NCBI RefSeq assembly: GCF_029760955.1
Contig: NZ_CP121682.1
Location: 1,240,001 to 1,304,000 of the forward strand
Reading direction: 5' to 3'
DNA length: 64,000 nt
Source of the DNA: Streptomyces cathayae
GTDB taxonomy: Bacteria; Actinomycetota; Actinomycetes; Streptomycetales; Streptomycetaceae
A program made the translations under genes and the position numbers. Of this stretch, positions 23,751 to 36,370 are shown piece after piece. The notes below the pieces were generated by a model that worked only from the letters and a program-made list of their open reading frames with translations, searched no databases and had not been told where the DNA came from. Position 1 is the first letter of the stretch. The number at the start of each line of letters is the position of its first letter.

Positions 23751-26384
23751 ATGTCCATGAGCAGCGGGTTCACGGGTCCGCAGGGCTACGGCTCGGACCC
23801 CTTCGGAGAATTCCTCGCACGCTTCTTCGGCGGGCCGCGCCCCCGGCAGATCGACATCGGCCGGCTGCTGAGCCAGCCGGCCAGGGAACTGGTGCGCGGC
23901 GCCGCGCAGTACGCCGCCGAGCACGGCAGCCGGGACCTGGACACCCAGCACCTGCTGCGCGCCGCGCTCGCCACCGATCCGACCCGCGACCTGATCAGCC
24001 GGACGGGCACGGATCCCGACTCGCTGGCGGCGGAGATCGACGAACGGTCCGGGCCCGTCCAGCACGGGCCGGACGACGCCCCGCCGCCGACGTCGCTCTC
24101 GCTGACCCCCGCCGTCAAACGGGCGCTGCTGGACGCCCACGAGATGGCCCGGTCGACCGGGGCCGGCTACATCGGCCCGGAGCACGTCCTCAGCGCCCTG
24201 GCCGCCAACCCCGACTCGGCCGCCGGGCACATCCTGAACTCGGCCCACTTCACCTCCGCCGGGATGCCGCTGCCGGACGCCGCGCCGGACGCCGCACCGC
24301 CGCGCACCGAGCGGCCCCGCCCCGCGACGGGCACGCCGACGCTGGACAAGTACGGCCGTGACCTGACCGAGCTGGCCCATGAGGGCCGGATCGACCCGGT
24401 GATCGGACGGGAGGAGGAGATCGAGCAGACCGTCGAGGTGCTCTCCCGGCGCGGCAAGAACAATCCGGTGCTGATCGGTGACGCGGGCGTCGGCAAGACC
24501 GCCGTGGTGGAGGGTCTGGCGCAGCGGATCGCCGACGGGGACGTGCCCGATGTGCTCATGACCCGGCGGGTGGTCTCCCTGGACCTGGCGGGCGTGGTCG
24601 CCGGTACCCGCTACCGGGGCGACTTCGAGGAGCGGCTGAACACCATCGTCGACGAGATCCGCGCCCACTCCGACCGGCTGATCGTCTTCATCGACGAGCT
24701 GCACACCGTCGTGGGCGCCGGAGGCGGCGGCGAGGGCGGTTCGATGGACGCCGGCAACATCCTCAAGCCGGCGCTGGCCCGCGGTGAGCTGCACATCGTG
24801 GGCGCGACCACGTTGGAGGAGTACCGGCGGATCGAGAAGGACGCGGCGCTGGCCCGCCGCTTCCAGCCGATCATGGTGCCGGAGCCCACGCCCGCGGACA
24901 CGATCGCGATCCTGCGCGGACTGCGCGACCGGTACGAGGCCCACCACCAGGTCCGCTACACCGACGAGGCGCTGGTGGCGGCCGTGGAGCTGTCCGACCG
25001 CTACCTCAGCGAGCGTCGCCTGCCGGACAAGGCGATCGACCTGATCGACCAGGCCGGCGCCCGGGTGCGGCTGCGGGCCCGGACCAAGGGCACGGACGTA
25101 CGCACCATGGAGCGGGAGCTGGAGCAGCTGACCTGCGACAAGGACCAGGCGGTCGCCGACGAGAAGTACGAGCAGGCGACGCAGTTGCGCGACCGCATCG
25201 GCGAGCTGAAGGAGCGGATCGCCGAGGCCGGCGGTGAGGGCCGGGTCGACGAGGGCCAGAGTCTGGTGGTGGACGCCGAGGTGATCGCGGAGGTGGTGTC
25301 CCGGCAGACCGGCGTCCCGGTCAGCCGGCTCACCGAGGAGGAGAAGGACCGGCTGCTGGGCCTCGAGGAGCACCTGCACCAGCGTGTCGTCGGCCAGGAC
25401 GAGGCGGTGCGGGTGGTCTCGGACGCGGTGCTGCGCTCCCGGGCCGGGCTCGCCAGCCCCGACCGGCCGATCGGCAGCTTCCTGTTCCTCGGGCCGACCG
25501 GCGTCGGCAAGACGGAGCTGGCCCGGGCGCTGGCCGAGGCCCTGTTCGGCAGCGAGGAGCGGATGGTCCGCCTCGACATGAGCGAGTACCAGGAGCGGCA
25601 CACGGTCAGCCGGCTGGTCGGTGCCCCGCCCGGGTACGTCGGCCACGAGGAGGCGGGGCAGCTGACCGAGGTGGTGCGCAGGCATCCGTACTCGCTGCTG
25701 CTCCTCGACGAGGTGGAGAAGGCGCACCCCGACGTCTTCAACATCCTGCTCCAGGTCCTGGACGACGGCCGGCTGACCGACTCCCAGGGCCGGACGGTCG
25801 ACTTCAGCAACACCGTCATCGTGATGACCAGCAACCTCGGTTCCGAGGCGATCACCCGCCGCGGTGCCACGCTGGGCTTCGCGACGGGCGGCGCGGAGGC
25901 GGACGAGGAGGCGCGGCGCGAGCAGATCCTGCGGCCGCTGCGGGAGCACTTCCGGCCCGAGTTCCTCAACCGGATCGACGAGGTGGTGGTGTTCCGCCAG
26001 CTCACCGCCGGGGAGCTGCGGCAGATCACCGATCTGCTGCTGGAGGGGACGCGGCGCGGCCTGCGGGGCCAGGGCGTCACGGTCGAGTTCACCGACTCCG
26101 CCGTGGACTGGCTGGCGCGGCGCGGCCATCAGCCCGAGTACGGGGCCCGGCCGCTGCGCCGCACCATCCAGCGCGAGGTCGACAACCAGCTCTCCCGGCT
26201 GCTGCTGGACGGCAGTGTCCGGGGCGGCGACCGGGTGACGGTGGACACGGCGGACGGGAACCTCACGTTCCGGACCGGGGCGAGGGCCGGCACCGAGCCC
26301 GAGGGAACCGGAACCGAGGCAGGGGCGGCCCCGGACTCAGGGGCCGGGCCCTGGCGCGGGGAGCCGCAGGCTCCCGAACAGTGA
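23751..26384 (+). CDS. ClpC-like AAA+ unfoldase (Clp ATP-binding subunit)
   Basis: The 877-residue class I Clp ATPase has an N-terminal Clp_N region (about 45-190), a first AAA+ module with Walker [12 protein letters not shown] and Walker B VFIDELH, and a UVR motif ([19 protein letters not shown]) in the short middle domain. The second AAA+ module has [11 protein letters not shown] and [14 protein letters not shown], and a C-terminal D2-small domain follows. The short middle domain with UVR and an LGF tripeptide (ATLGFATGG), which matches the ClpP-docking loop, favour ClpC over the ClpB disaggregase. The divergent N-terminus ([18 protein letters not shown]) differs from housekeeping ClpC. The acidic Gly/Thr-rich tail is partly duplicated just downstream. 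Confidence 0.85.
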   Translation: MSMSSGFTGPQGYGSDPFGEFLARFFGGPRPRQIDIGRLLSQPARELVRGAAQYAAEHGSRDLDTQHLLRAALATDPTRDLISRTGTDPDSLAAEIDERSGPVQHGPDDAPPPTSLSLTPAVKRALLDAHEMARSTGAGYIGPEHVLSALAANPDSAAGHILNSAHFTSAGMPLPDAAPDAAPPRTERPRPATGTPTLDKYGRDLTELAHEGRIDPVIGREEEIEQTVEVLSRRGKNNPVLIGDAGVGKTAVVEGLAQRIADGDVPDVLMTRRVVSLDLAGVVAGTRYRGDFEERLNTIVDEIRAHSDRLIVFIDELHTVVGAGGGGEGGSMDAGNILKPALARGELHIVGATTLEEYRRIEKDAALARRFQPIMVPEPTPADTIAILRGLRDRYEAHHQVRYTDEALVAAVELSDRYLSERRLPDKAIDLIDQAGARVRLRARTKGTDVRTMERELEQLTCDKDQAVADEKYEQATQLRDRIGELKERIAEAGGEGRVDEGQSLVVDAEVIAEVVSRQTGVPVSRLTEEEKDRLLGLEEHLHQRVVGQDEAVRVVSDAVLRSRAGLASPDRPIGSFLFLGPTGVGKTELARALAEALFGSEERMVRLDMSEYQERHTVSRLVGAPPGYVGHEEAGQLTEVVRRHPYSLLLLDEVEKAHPDVFNILLQVLDDGRLTDSQGRTVDFSNTVIVMTSNLGSEAITRRGATLGFATGGAEADEEARREQILRPLREHFRPEFLNRIDEVVVFRQLTAGELRQITDLLLEGTRRGLRGQGVTVEFTDSAVDWLARRGHQPEYGARPLRRTIQREVDNQLSRLLLDGSVRGGDRVTVDTADGNLTFRTGARAGTEPEGTGTEAGAAPDSGAGPWRGEPQAPEQ

Positions 26385-26525
26385 GCGGACAGGAGCCTCA
26401 CGTTCCGGACGGGGCCGGGTCCAGCGGACGAGAGCGGACCCGGCACCGGAACCGAGGCAGGGCAGGCCCGGACACAGGGGCCGGGCCCTGGCCCGGAGAG
26501 GCGCCGGCTTCCGGGCGGTGAGGGT
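26261..26525. repeat. Tandem duplication of the clp gene 3' end
   Basis: Bases 26261-26395 and 26396-26525 are imperfect copies. Both begin CCTCACGTTCCGGAC, share GGAACCGAGGCAGGG and CAGGGGCCGGGCCCTGGC, and end near a GTGAG. The second copy lies after the stop codon and is not translated as part of clp. Confidence 0.75.
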
Positions 26526-26614
26526 GGCCGGACGGCCCTCCGGCCCTCGCTCACCGTGCCGGAGGGCGCCGTTCCCGGCCCGCGGGCCGCATCACCGGTC
26601 ACCGCGTCACCGCG

Positions 26615-28438
26615 TCAGCGGTGCTCCGGGTGTACGACCATCGCGGAACCGCCGCCGCGGCGGGTCTGCTCCGCCGCGGCGAGCCATCGGCCGTCCGGCA
26701 GCCGCTGCACGGCGGTGGCCGCGCCGATCTCCGGGTTCTCCTGGAACGAGTGCCCGATCGCCTCCAGCTTCTGCCGCAGCGCGCTGTCGTACAGACCGGG
26801 TTCGAGGTCCGTGCGGGCCGTGTTGCGCTGGCTGGCGCGCGGCGCGGCGATCGCGTCGACCAGCGGCAGGCCTCGGTCGAGGAACCCGGTGAGGGTGTGC
26901 AGCACGGTGGTGATGATGGTCGAACCGCCGGGCGAACCGAGCGCCACGACCGGCCGGTCGTGCCGGTCGAGCACGATCGTCGGGGCGATCGAGGACCGGG
27001 GCCGCTTGCCGGGGCCCGGCAGGTTCGGGTCGTGCACGGCCGGGTTCGCCGGGGCGAAGGAGAAGTCCGTCAGCTCGTTGTTGAGCAGGAACCCGCGGCC
27101 GGGCACGGTGATGCCGCTGCCGCCGGTCTGCTCGATGGTGAGGGTGTAGGCGACGACGTTGCCCCACCGGTCGGCGGTGGTCAGGTGCGTGGTGCTCTCG
27201 CCCTCGTACGTCGTCGGCGCCGCGGTGCCCCCCGTCGCGCAGGGTGCGGGATCGCGCGGGTCGCCGGGGGCGAGCGGGCTGGTGAGGACCGCGTCGTCCT
27301 CGATGAGGCACTCGCGGGAGTCGGCGTACCGCTGGGAGAGCAGTTCCTTCGTGGGGACGTCCTCGAAGGCGGGGTCGCCGAGCCAGCGCCCCCGGTCCGC
27401 GAACGCGATGCGGCTCGCCTCGATGAGGCGGTGCAGGTAGCGGGTGTCGTCGGCCCGGGTGAGGTCGGTGCGCTCCAGGATGTTGAGGGCCTCGCCGACC
27501 GTGGTGCCGCCGGAGGAGGAGGGCGCGATGGAGTAGACGTCCAGGCCGCGGTACGCCGTCTTCGTGGGCGGCTGGGATATGGCCCGGTACGCCGCGAGGT
27601 CCCGGGGGGACAGCTCGCCGGGGCGGGCGTTCCAGCCGGAGCCCGGGTCCACGGGCGGCTTGTTGACCGTGTTCACGATGTCCCGGCCGATGCCGCCCCG
27701 GTACAGCGCGTCGACACTCTTGCGGCGCAACTCCGCGTAGGTGCGGGCGAGGTCGGGGTTCTTGAAGGTGGAGCCGACCACCGGGAGCCGGCCGCCCGGC
27801 AGGAACAGCTCGGCGGTGGCGGGGAAGTGGCGGAAGCGGGTCTCGTTGGCGGCGGTCTGCGCGCGGAAGGTCTCGTCGACGGTGAAACCGTCGCGGGCGA
27901 GCCGCTCGGCGGGCTCCAGGACCGTGTCGAGCCGTTTGCTGCCCCACTGGTCCAGCGCCCGCTGCCAGGTGGCCGGCGTGCCGGGGGTGCCGACGCCGAG
28001 GCCGCTGCTGACGGCCTCGGCGAAGGGGATCGGCGTGCCGTTCTCCAGGAAGAGGCCGGAGTCGGCGGTCAGCGGGGCTCTCTCGCGTCCGTCGATCGTG
28101 TGCACGGTGCGGGAGCGGGCGTCGTAGTGGACGAAGTAGCCGCCTCCGCCGATGCCGGCCGAGTAGGGCTCGGTGACGCCGAGCGCGGCGGCGACGGCGA
28201 CAGCCGCGTCGACGGCGTTCCCGCCCTTCCTGAGGACCTCGATCCCGGCGGCGGTGGCGTCGGCGTCGACGCTGGAGACCGCGCCGCCGTGTCCGACCGC
28301 CACGGGTGTCTTGGGGGCGGGCCCGCCGGACCCGCCGTGCGCGGCGGGGGGCGGGGCGGCCGCTCCGACCGACGCCACGACGGCGGAGGCCGTCAGGACT
28401 GCCAGGAGCACCGGTTTCCGTACGACAGGACAACGCAT
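26615..28438 (-). CDS. ggt: Secreted gamma-glutamyltransferase
   Basis: The 607-residue precursor begins with a Sec-type signal peptide (basic start, then VLLAVLTASAVVASVGA). The N-terminal nucleophile hydrolase signature is present: the autoprocessing and catalytic Thr lies in GESTTHLTTAD, followed by NELTDFSF and SPGGSTIITTVLHTL of the small subunit. The enzyme cleaves or transfers the gamma-glutamyl group of glutathione and related compounds outside the membrane, after autocleavage into two subunits. ATG 28438 was preferred over GTG 28444 because GGAGG lies 5 bases before the ATG and overlaps the GTG. It is a single-gene unit. Confidence 0.92.
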   Translation of the reverse strand: MRCPVVRKPVLLAVLTASAVVASVGAAAPPPAAHGGSGGPAPKTPVAVGHGGAVSSVDADATAAGIEVLRKGGNAVDAAVAVAAALGVTEPYSAGIGGGGYFVHYDARSRTVHTIDGRERAPLTADSGLFLENGTPIPFAEAVSSGLGVGTPGTPATWQRALDQWGSKRLDTVLEPAERLARDGFTVDETFRAQTAANETRFRHFPATAELFLPGGRLPVVGSTFKNPDLARTYAELRRKSVDALYRGGIGRDIVNTVNKPPVDPGSGWNARPGELSPRDLAAYRAISQPPTKTAYRGLDVYSIAPSSSGGTTVGEALNILERTDLTRADDTRYLHRLIEASRIAFADRGRWLGDPAFEDVPTKELLSQRYADSRECLIEDDAVLTSPLAPGDPRDPAPCATGGTAAPTTYEGESTTHLTTADRWGNVVAYTLTIEQTGGSGITVPGRGFLLNNELTDFSFAPANPAVHDPNLPGPGKRPRSSIAPTIVLDRHDRPVVALGSPGGSTIITTVLHTLTGFLDRGLPLVDAIAAPRASQRNTARTDLEPGLYDSALRQKLEAIGHSFQENPEIGAATAVQRLPDGRWLAAAEQTRRGGGSAMVVHPEHR

Positions 28439-28576
28439 CCGCACCTCCGTTGAAGAGCCCTCCGCGCAGCCTCATTCAACGCCATGTTCGCGTCAGAAGC
28501 ATGCGGGGCGTGCCGTCACAACTCCTCCCGGCGGCCTTTCCCCCGGGGTCCCGGACACCGGCCGGTGGGCCGGGGT

Positions 28577-28801
28577 TCAGTAAGCGGGCTGCTTGACCAG
28601 CAGTTCGGGGCGGGCCGCGATCTCCGGCCGGTACACCTCCTCGTCCCAGGCCTCGGGCGCCACCGGGCGGAGCGCGATGGAGACCACGTCCTCCTCCACC
28701 TCGAAGGCGTCGCGGACCGCCTCGGTGAGGCGGGTGACGAGACGTTCCCGTCCGGCCTCGTCGAGGTCCTTCGGGAAGTGGCTGATGGTCACGTGCGGCA
28801 C
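28577..28801 (-). CDS. Small tautomerase-like protein (4-oxalocrotonate tautomerase fold)
   Basis: The 74-residue protein begins VPHVTISHFPKDLDEAGRE. After Met removal this leaves Pro at the N-terminus, the catalytic base of tautomerases. Length and the KDL..AGRERLV..LTEAV helix match the 4-OT family. GTG 28801 follows AGGAGGA, and the first 13 bases overlap the end of the indigoidine synthetase gene, so the two are translationally coupled. A tautomerase could act on the cyclised glutamine-derived imide before or after oxidation, but no such role is established. Arginine is not visible at the second residue, so activity may differ from 4-OT. Confidence 0.78.
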   Translation of the reverse strand: MPHVTISHFPKDLDEAGRERLVTRLTEAVRDAFEVEEDVVSIALRPVAPEAWDEEVYRPEIAARPELLVKQPAY

Positions 28802-31800
28802 GGGATCCTCCTCGATTCTCGGTGAATGGTCTTGCTGAGTTCGTCCACGCCCGGGTCGCGCAGGGCGCCGTAGTGGTCGGCGTCGAGGCGGACGGCGGTC
28901 GTGGGCGTACCGGTGCGGGCGAGCAGCCGCTCCAGGTGGGACTCCTCGTCGCCGCGGGCCGTGAGGACGGTGACCGGTGCCGTGATGCGCCGGTCGGCCG
29001 GCAGCCAGTCGTAGGTGCGGCGGACGAGGCGGATGATGCGGCGGACGGTGCCGGGGTCGAGCCGGCGCAGGCGGCGGGCGACGAAGTCGGCGAAGGACTC
29101 CTGGTCCGTGGCGTGGCGCAGGCACTCCTCCAGCAGCGGTCCGTCGGTGCCGGCCGCGAAAACGGAGTAGAGGATGGTGCGGAAGGTGCGGTCCGTGAAG
29201 TCCGTCACCGGGTCGCCGTCTCCCCCGGAGACCGCCGCCCCTGCCGGGCTCGGCGGGGCGGTCCGCGGGAGCCGGGGGGACCCCGGGGCGATGAGCAGCA
29301 GGTGGTCCACCTCCTCGCCCGCCTGCTCGAGCAGCCAGGCCGCCTCGAAGGCGACGCGGGCGCCGAAGGAGTAGCCCCACAGGGTGTAGGGGCCGGTGGG
29401 CTGGACGGCCCGGATGGCCGCCACGTCGGCCGCGGCCGTCTCCGGCAGGCTGCCGTGCGGGGTCTCGCCGGGGTTCAGTCCGTGTGCCTGGACGCCGTGG
29501 AACGGCCGGTCGCCGGCCGTTCGGGTGGCGAGCAGTCGCAGGTTCATGGCGTAGCCGCCGAGGCCGGGCCAGCAGAAGACGGGCCGGCCGCCGTCCGTGG
29601 TGTGCAGCGGGACGAGTCGGGAGGCGCCCTGCCCTCCGGCGGTGTCGACACGCTGGGCGAGCCGTTCCACGGTGGGCGCCTCGAAGACCACCTGGAGCGG
29701 CAGCCGGGTGCCGAACTCCCGGTTGATGCGGTGGACGAGGGCGACGGCGACGATCGAGTTGCCGCCGCAGGCGAAGAGGTCGTCGCGGACGGACACCGTG
29801 TCCCGCTTCAGCGCGGCCTTCCACAGTTCGCACAGCCGTGTCTCGGTGCGGGTGCGGGGCGGGACGAGCGGGCGGTCGTCCCGGGCGAGGGCCTCGTCGA
29901 CGCGGGCGGCGAGGGCGGTGGCGTCGACCTTGCCGTTGGCGGTGAGCGGGAGCCGGTTGAGCACCAGGATCCGGTGGGGCAGCATGAAGTCGGGCAGCAG
30001 CCCGCCGAGATCATCCTTGATCATCTCAGCGGGGCCCTTCATATGGACACTGTCCTCGTCCATGCCCTCGTGGGCCCGCTGGTGTTCGCTGATCCGGCCG
30101 CCGACGGCGAAGTAGCACGGGCCGGTGGGCCGTCCGCTCTCCTCCAGGAGGGCGGTGATCCGGCGGGCGGCGGGCAGGTCGTGTCCGGTGCGGGAGCTGT
30201 ACCCGCAGGACATGAGCCCGAGGCCGGACTCGTTGTGCTGGAGCCGCTGGAGCGCGCGGCCCAGGTCGATGGAGCGGCGCCACTGTGGGCCGGTGCGGCT
30301 GACCAGGGTCACGCCGAAGCAGGCACGCTCGTAGACACCCTGGTTGATGGCGATGACGTGCCGTTTGAGGACCAGCCCGGCACCGAGGCGCCGCCAGCCG
30401 CCGTCCTCGTACAGGTACTGGCCGGTGGGCAGGCCCATGGTGCTGCCGGGGTGGACCTGCAGGTACACGTCGACCGGGTCGGGGCCGGTGGGGGCGGTGT
30501 GCGGGGCGAGCGCGAAGGAGCCCAGGTAGTGGTCGCCGTCGGCGCCGTCGAGCTGCCGGGTGACGGCCGCGTCGTACGGCAGGTCGTGCAGGGTGAGACC
30601 GTACCCGGGCAGGATCTCGTCGAGGAGGCCGAGCATGTGGCCGGTCTCGAGTTCCAGGACTTCCTGGATGTTCCGCTTGTAGACGGGCTCGATGGCCGTG
30701 CGCCGGCCCAGGAAGTGCAGCCGGACGCCGGGCTCCTGGCGCGTGGTGCCGCCGGTCCGGACCAGGTGGTGGCGCTGCGGGTGGAAGTAGTACGTGCCGG
30801 GGGCGAGGCCGGCGATGCCGGTGGCCTCCACCAGGAGCTGGGTGGCGTAGAGCGAACCCGGTGATGCGTAGGCGTACTTGGCGAGGAGGCGTTCGGGGCT
30901 GCGGTGGGGGCCGAAGTTCCGGAGCAGACGGCCGAGTTCGGCGAGGGTCAGGTCCTCGGGACGGCGGGGTGCGGCAGCCGGTGCCCCGCGGGTGAGGGCG
31001 GTGCGGACGTCGTCGGCGGTGGCGGTGCCGCCCTGGTAGAAGCGGTAGGTCTTGCGGGCGAAGGCACGGCGGCGCTGCTCGGCGTCGGCCGTGGCCCCGG
31101 GGAGTTCCACGACGGGCCGTCCGGTGAGTTCGGTGTCGTCGCGGGTGCCGGGGTCGGAGAGCTGGGCTCTGACCTGGAGCTTGGACTCCTTGGAGCGGTG
31201 GTGGTCGCCGGCGTCGCTCTGGTCCATCAACGCGGCCTCGCGGGGGCTGAGTTCGATGCAGGCGACCAGGTTCTGGAAGCCGGTGCGGTGGTCGTCGCGG
31301 ACGAGGACGGCGGCGTTGCGGACCCAGTCGTGGGCCTCGACGGCGAGGCGTATCTCGTCGAGTTCGATGCGGAAGCCGCGGAGCTTGACCTGGTTGTCGG
31401 CGCGTCCGGTGAACTGCACGGTGCCGTCGGGGTTGTGGTGGGCGAGGTCGCCGGTGCGGTAGAGCCGGTCGTGCGGTGCCGGGTCGCCGAACGGGCTGTC
31501 GATGAAGCGTTCAGCCGTGAGGTCGGGGCGGTGCAGATAGCCGCGGGCGAGCTGCACGCCGCTGATGTGGAGCTCGCCGGTCTCCCCCGGTGCCACGGGC
31601 CGCAGGCCGGGGCCGAGGATGTGGTAGCGGGTTCCGGCCACCGGTGTACCGATGGTCACCGCGTGGGCGCCGTCGCCGAGGTCGGCCGGGTCCACGGTGC
31701 GGGCCGAGGTGTTGATGGTGCACTCGGTGGGCCCGTAGAGGTTCACCAGCGTGCAGCCCGGGAGTATTCCGAGGAATGTCCCGGCCAGGGAACGGGAAAG

Positions 31801-32658
31801 CGCCTCACCGCCGCTGAAAAGGTGTCGCAGGGAAACGCAGCGGTGGAGTTCGTCGGTGTCGACGAGCGCTTGGAGCAGTGTGGGGACGCACTGCAGGACG
31901 GTCACTCCGCGCTGTTCCACCGTTTCGACGATGCGGACCGGGTCGCGGTGAATTCCGGAGGTTCCGACGACGATGCGCGCACCGTGCGCGACGGCCAGGA
32001 TCTCCCATTGCGCGGCGTCGAAACTCATCGGTGTCTTCTGCAGGACGACGGCGTCCGCACCGAGCCCGTACGTGGTCGCGAGCCACCTCATCTGGTGGAC
32101 GACGGACCGATGCTCGATCATGACTCCCTTGGGCTTTCCGGTGCTTCCCGAGGTGTAGACGACATAAGCGAGATCGCACGGGCGGGGCTGCTCCAGGGGA
32201 GGGTCCCCCTGATCGTCCCCATGATTCTTGAGGAATTCCGAGACGTCGCCCGGGGTGATGATCCGGAGTTCCGCCGGAGCGATTTCCGTGAGCCGTCCAC
32301 GGATTTCCTCCTGAGCGAAAATCACACGCACACCGGATTGCTCCAGCATGAAGCGCAGACGCTCATCGGGATAGTCGGGGGACAGCGGAAGGTATCCGCC
32401 CCCCGAGTAGAGGACCCCCCAGACGCCGACCATCAGGGCGAGTGACGGCTCGGCGAACACGCCGACCGTCCGGTCGCCCGTCACACCGAGTCCGCGCAGG
32501 CAGCGGGCCAGGTCGGTGGCGGCGTCATGGAGCTCGCGAAAGGTCAGGCTGTCGCCTTCGTGGAGCACGGCGACGTGGTCCGGACGAGCGGCGGCCTGTG
32601 CCGCCAGCATTTCACCAAGGCTGGTCTCCGCGATCTCCCCGCAGTCCGGCGCACACAT
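28789..32658 (-). CDS. indC: Indigoidine synthetase-like NRPS (A-Ox-T-TE)
   Basis: The 1289-residue single-module NRPS matches BpsA/IndC in size and layout. The adenylation domain (about 1-450) has YTSGSTGKPKGVMIEH, NLYGPTECTIN and YRTGDLA. An FMN-dependent nitroreductase-like oxidase domain (about 480-880; FARKTYRFYQGG, KYAYASPGSLYATQ) is inserted between A8 and the NGKVD end of the A domain. A thiolation domain follows (LFACGGNSIVAVAL), then a thioesterase (WGYSFGARVAFE, His in DADHYGAL). Such enzymes activate L-Gln, cyclise and oxidise it, and two units dimerise to the blue pigment indigoidine. ATG 32658 follows GGGGGAG. No phosphopantetheinyl transferase is in the window. It is divergent from the papBAC operon. 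Confidence 0.92.
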   Translation of the reverse strand: MCAPDCGEIAETSLGEMLAAQAAARPDHVAVLHEGDSLTFRELHDAATDLARCLRGLGVTGDRTVGVFAEPSLALMVGVWGVLYSGGGYLPLSPDYPDERLRFMLEQSGVRVIFAQEEIRGRLTEIAPAELRIITPGDVSEFLKNHGDDQGDPPLEQPRPCDLAYVVYTSGSTGKPKGVMIEHRSVVHQMRWLATTYGLGADAVVLQKTPMSFDAAQWEILAVAHGARIVVGTSGIHRDPVRIVETVEQRGVTVLQCVPTLLQALVDTDELHRCVSLRHLFSGGEALSRSLAGTFLGILPGCTLVNLYGPTECTINTSARTVDPADLGDGAHAVTIGTPVAGTRYHILGPGLRPVAPGETGELHISGVQLARGYLHRPDLTAERFIDSPFGDPAPHDRLYRTGDLAHHNPDGTVQFTGRADNQVKLRGFRIELDEIRLAVEAHDWVRNAAVLVRDDHRTGFQNLVACIELSPREAALMDQSDAGDHHRSKESKLQVRAQLSDPGTRDDTELTGRPVVELPGATADAEQRRRAFARKTYRFYQGGTATADDVRTALTRGAPAAAPRRPEDLTLAELGRLLRNFGPHRSPERLLAKYAYASPGSLYATQLLVEATGIAGLAPGTYYFHPQRHHLVRTGGTTRQEPGVRLHFLGRRTAIEPVYKRNIQEVLELETGHMLGLLDEILPGYGLTLHDLPYDAAVTRQLDGADGDHYLGSFALAPHTAPTGPDPVDVYLQVHPGSTMGLPTGQYLYEDGGWRRLGAGLVLKRHVIAINQGVYERACFGVTLVSRTGPQWRRSIDLGRALQRLQHNESGLGLMSCGYSSRTGHDLPAARRITALLEESGRPTGPCYFAVGGRISEHQRAHEGMDEDSVHMKGPAEMIKDDLGGLLPDFMLPHRILVLNRLPLTANGKVDATALAARVDEALARDDRPLVPPRTRTETRLCELWKAALKRDTVSVRDDLFACGGNSIVAVALVHRINREFGTRLPLQVVFEAPTVERLAQRVDTAGGQGASRLVPLHTTDGGRPVFCWPGLGGYAMNLRLLATRTAGDRPFHGVQAHGLNPGETPHGSLPETAAADVAAIRAVQPTGPYTLWGYSFGARVAFEAAWLLEQAGEEVDHLLLIAPGSPRLPRTAPPSPAGAAVSGGDGDPVTDFTDRTFRTILYSVFAAGTDGPLLEECLRHATDQESFADFVARRLRRLDPGTVRRIIRLVRRTYDWLPADRRITAPVTVLTARGDEESHLERLLARTGTPTTAVRLDADHYGALRDPGVDELSKTIHRESRRIPCRT

Positions 32659-33021
32659 TTCTCCCCCTGAATCAGATGCTTTTTCTTCCTCCGAGATCGC
32701 AGGAAACTATGGGAGCAGATCGGCACGGTTGGCAAGCTTCGGCCAGCGAATGGCCAATAAGAAGTCATGTATGTGCCGGTTCATCCGCCTCTGCCGGTGC
32801 GGAACCGTGATGTTTCCGGCCGTTTCCTCCCCGGGGAGGCCGACCCGGCCGGGTCGGCGCCCGGTCTCCGGACGCGAGTAGAGCTGCCGGTATGTCATGG
32901 TTCGCGCCGGTACACACCCCTGCATTCTGTGCAGTGCGGGGACCCGACCCATCGAACGTATGGCGGGGCGCCCCACGCTTTGGGCAGAGTTCGGGCGTGG
33001 AATGGACGGGAGGGGCTATCC
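32659..33021. promoter_or_regulatory. Divergent control region between indC and papB
   Basis: The 363-base gap is less GC-rich than its neighbours near 32690-32770. It contains a perfect 20-base palindrome, GCCGACCCGGCCGGGTCGGC, at 32839-32858 and a shorter dyad, CTGCA-N5-TGCAG, at 32930-32944. No protein-coding frame with a ribosome binding site was found. The region should hold promoters for both the indigoidine and the p-aminophenylalanine operons. Confidence 0.5.
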
Positions 33022-36328
<3,307 letters not shown>

Positions 36329-36370
36329 GCCGGGTCACGTCCTCACCCGACACTTCCTGGAAGGCATTCC

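Noticed and set aside
23544..26129. Very long open frame (861 codons) antisense to the Clp ATPase gene
   Set aside because: It mirrors the clp reading frame, is rich in Arg/Gly/Ala/Pro of the kind produced by antisense high-GC codons, has no domain and no ribosome binding site. It is a shadow of the real gene.
30128..30700. Separate nitroreductase gene within the NRPS region
   Set aside because: The nitroreductase-like sequence is in frame with the adenylation and thiolation domains and matches the oxidase domain embedded in indigoidine synthetases.
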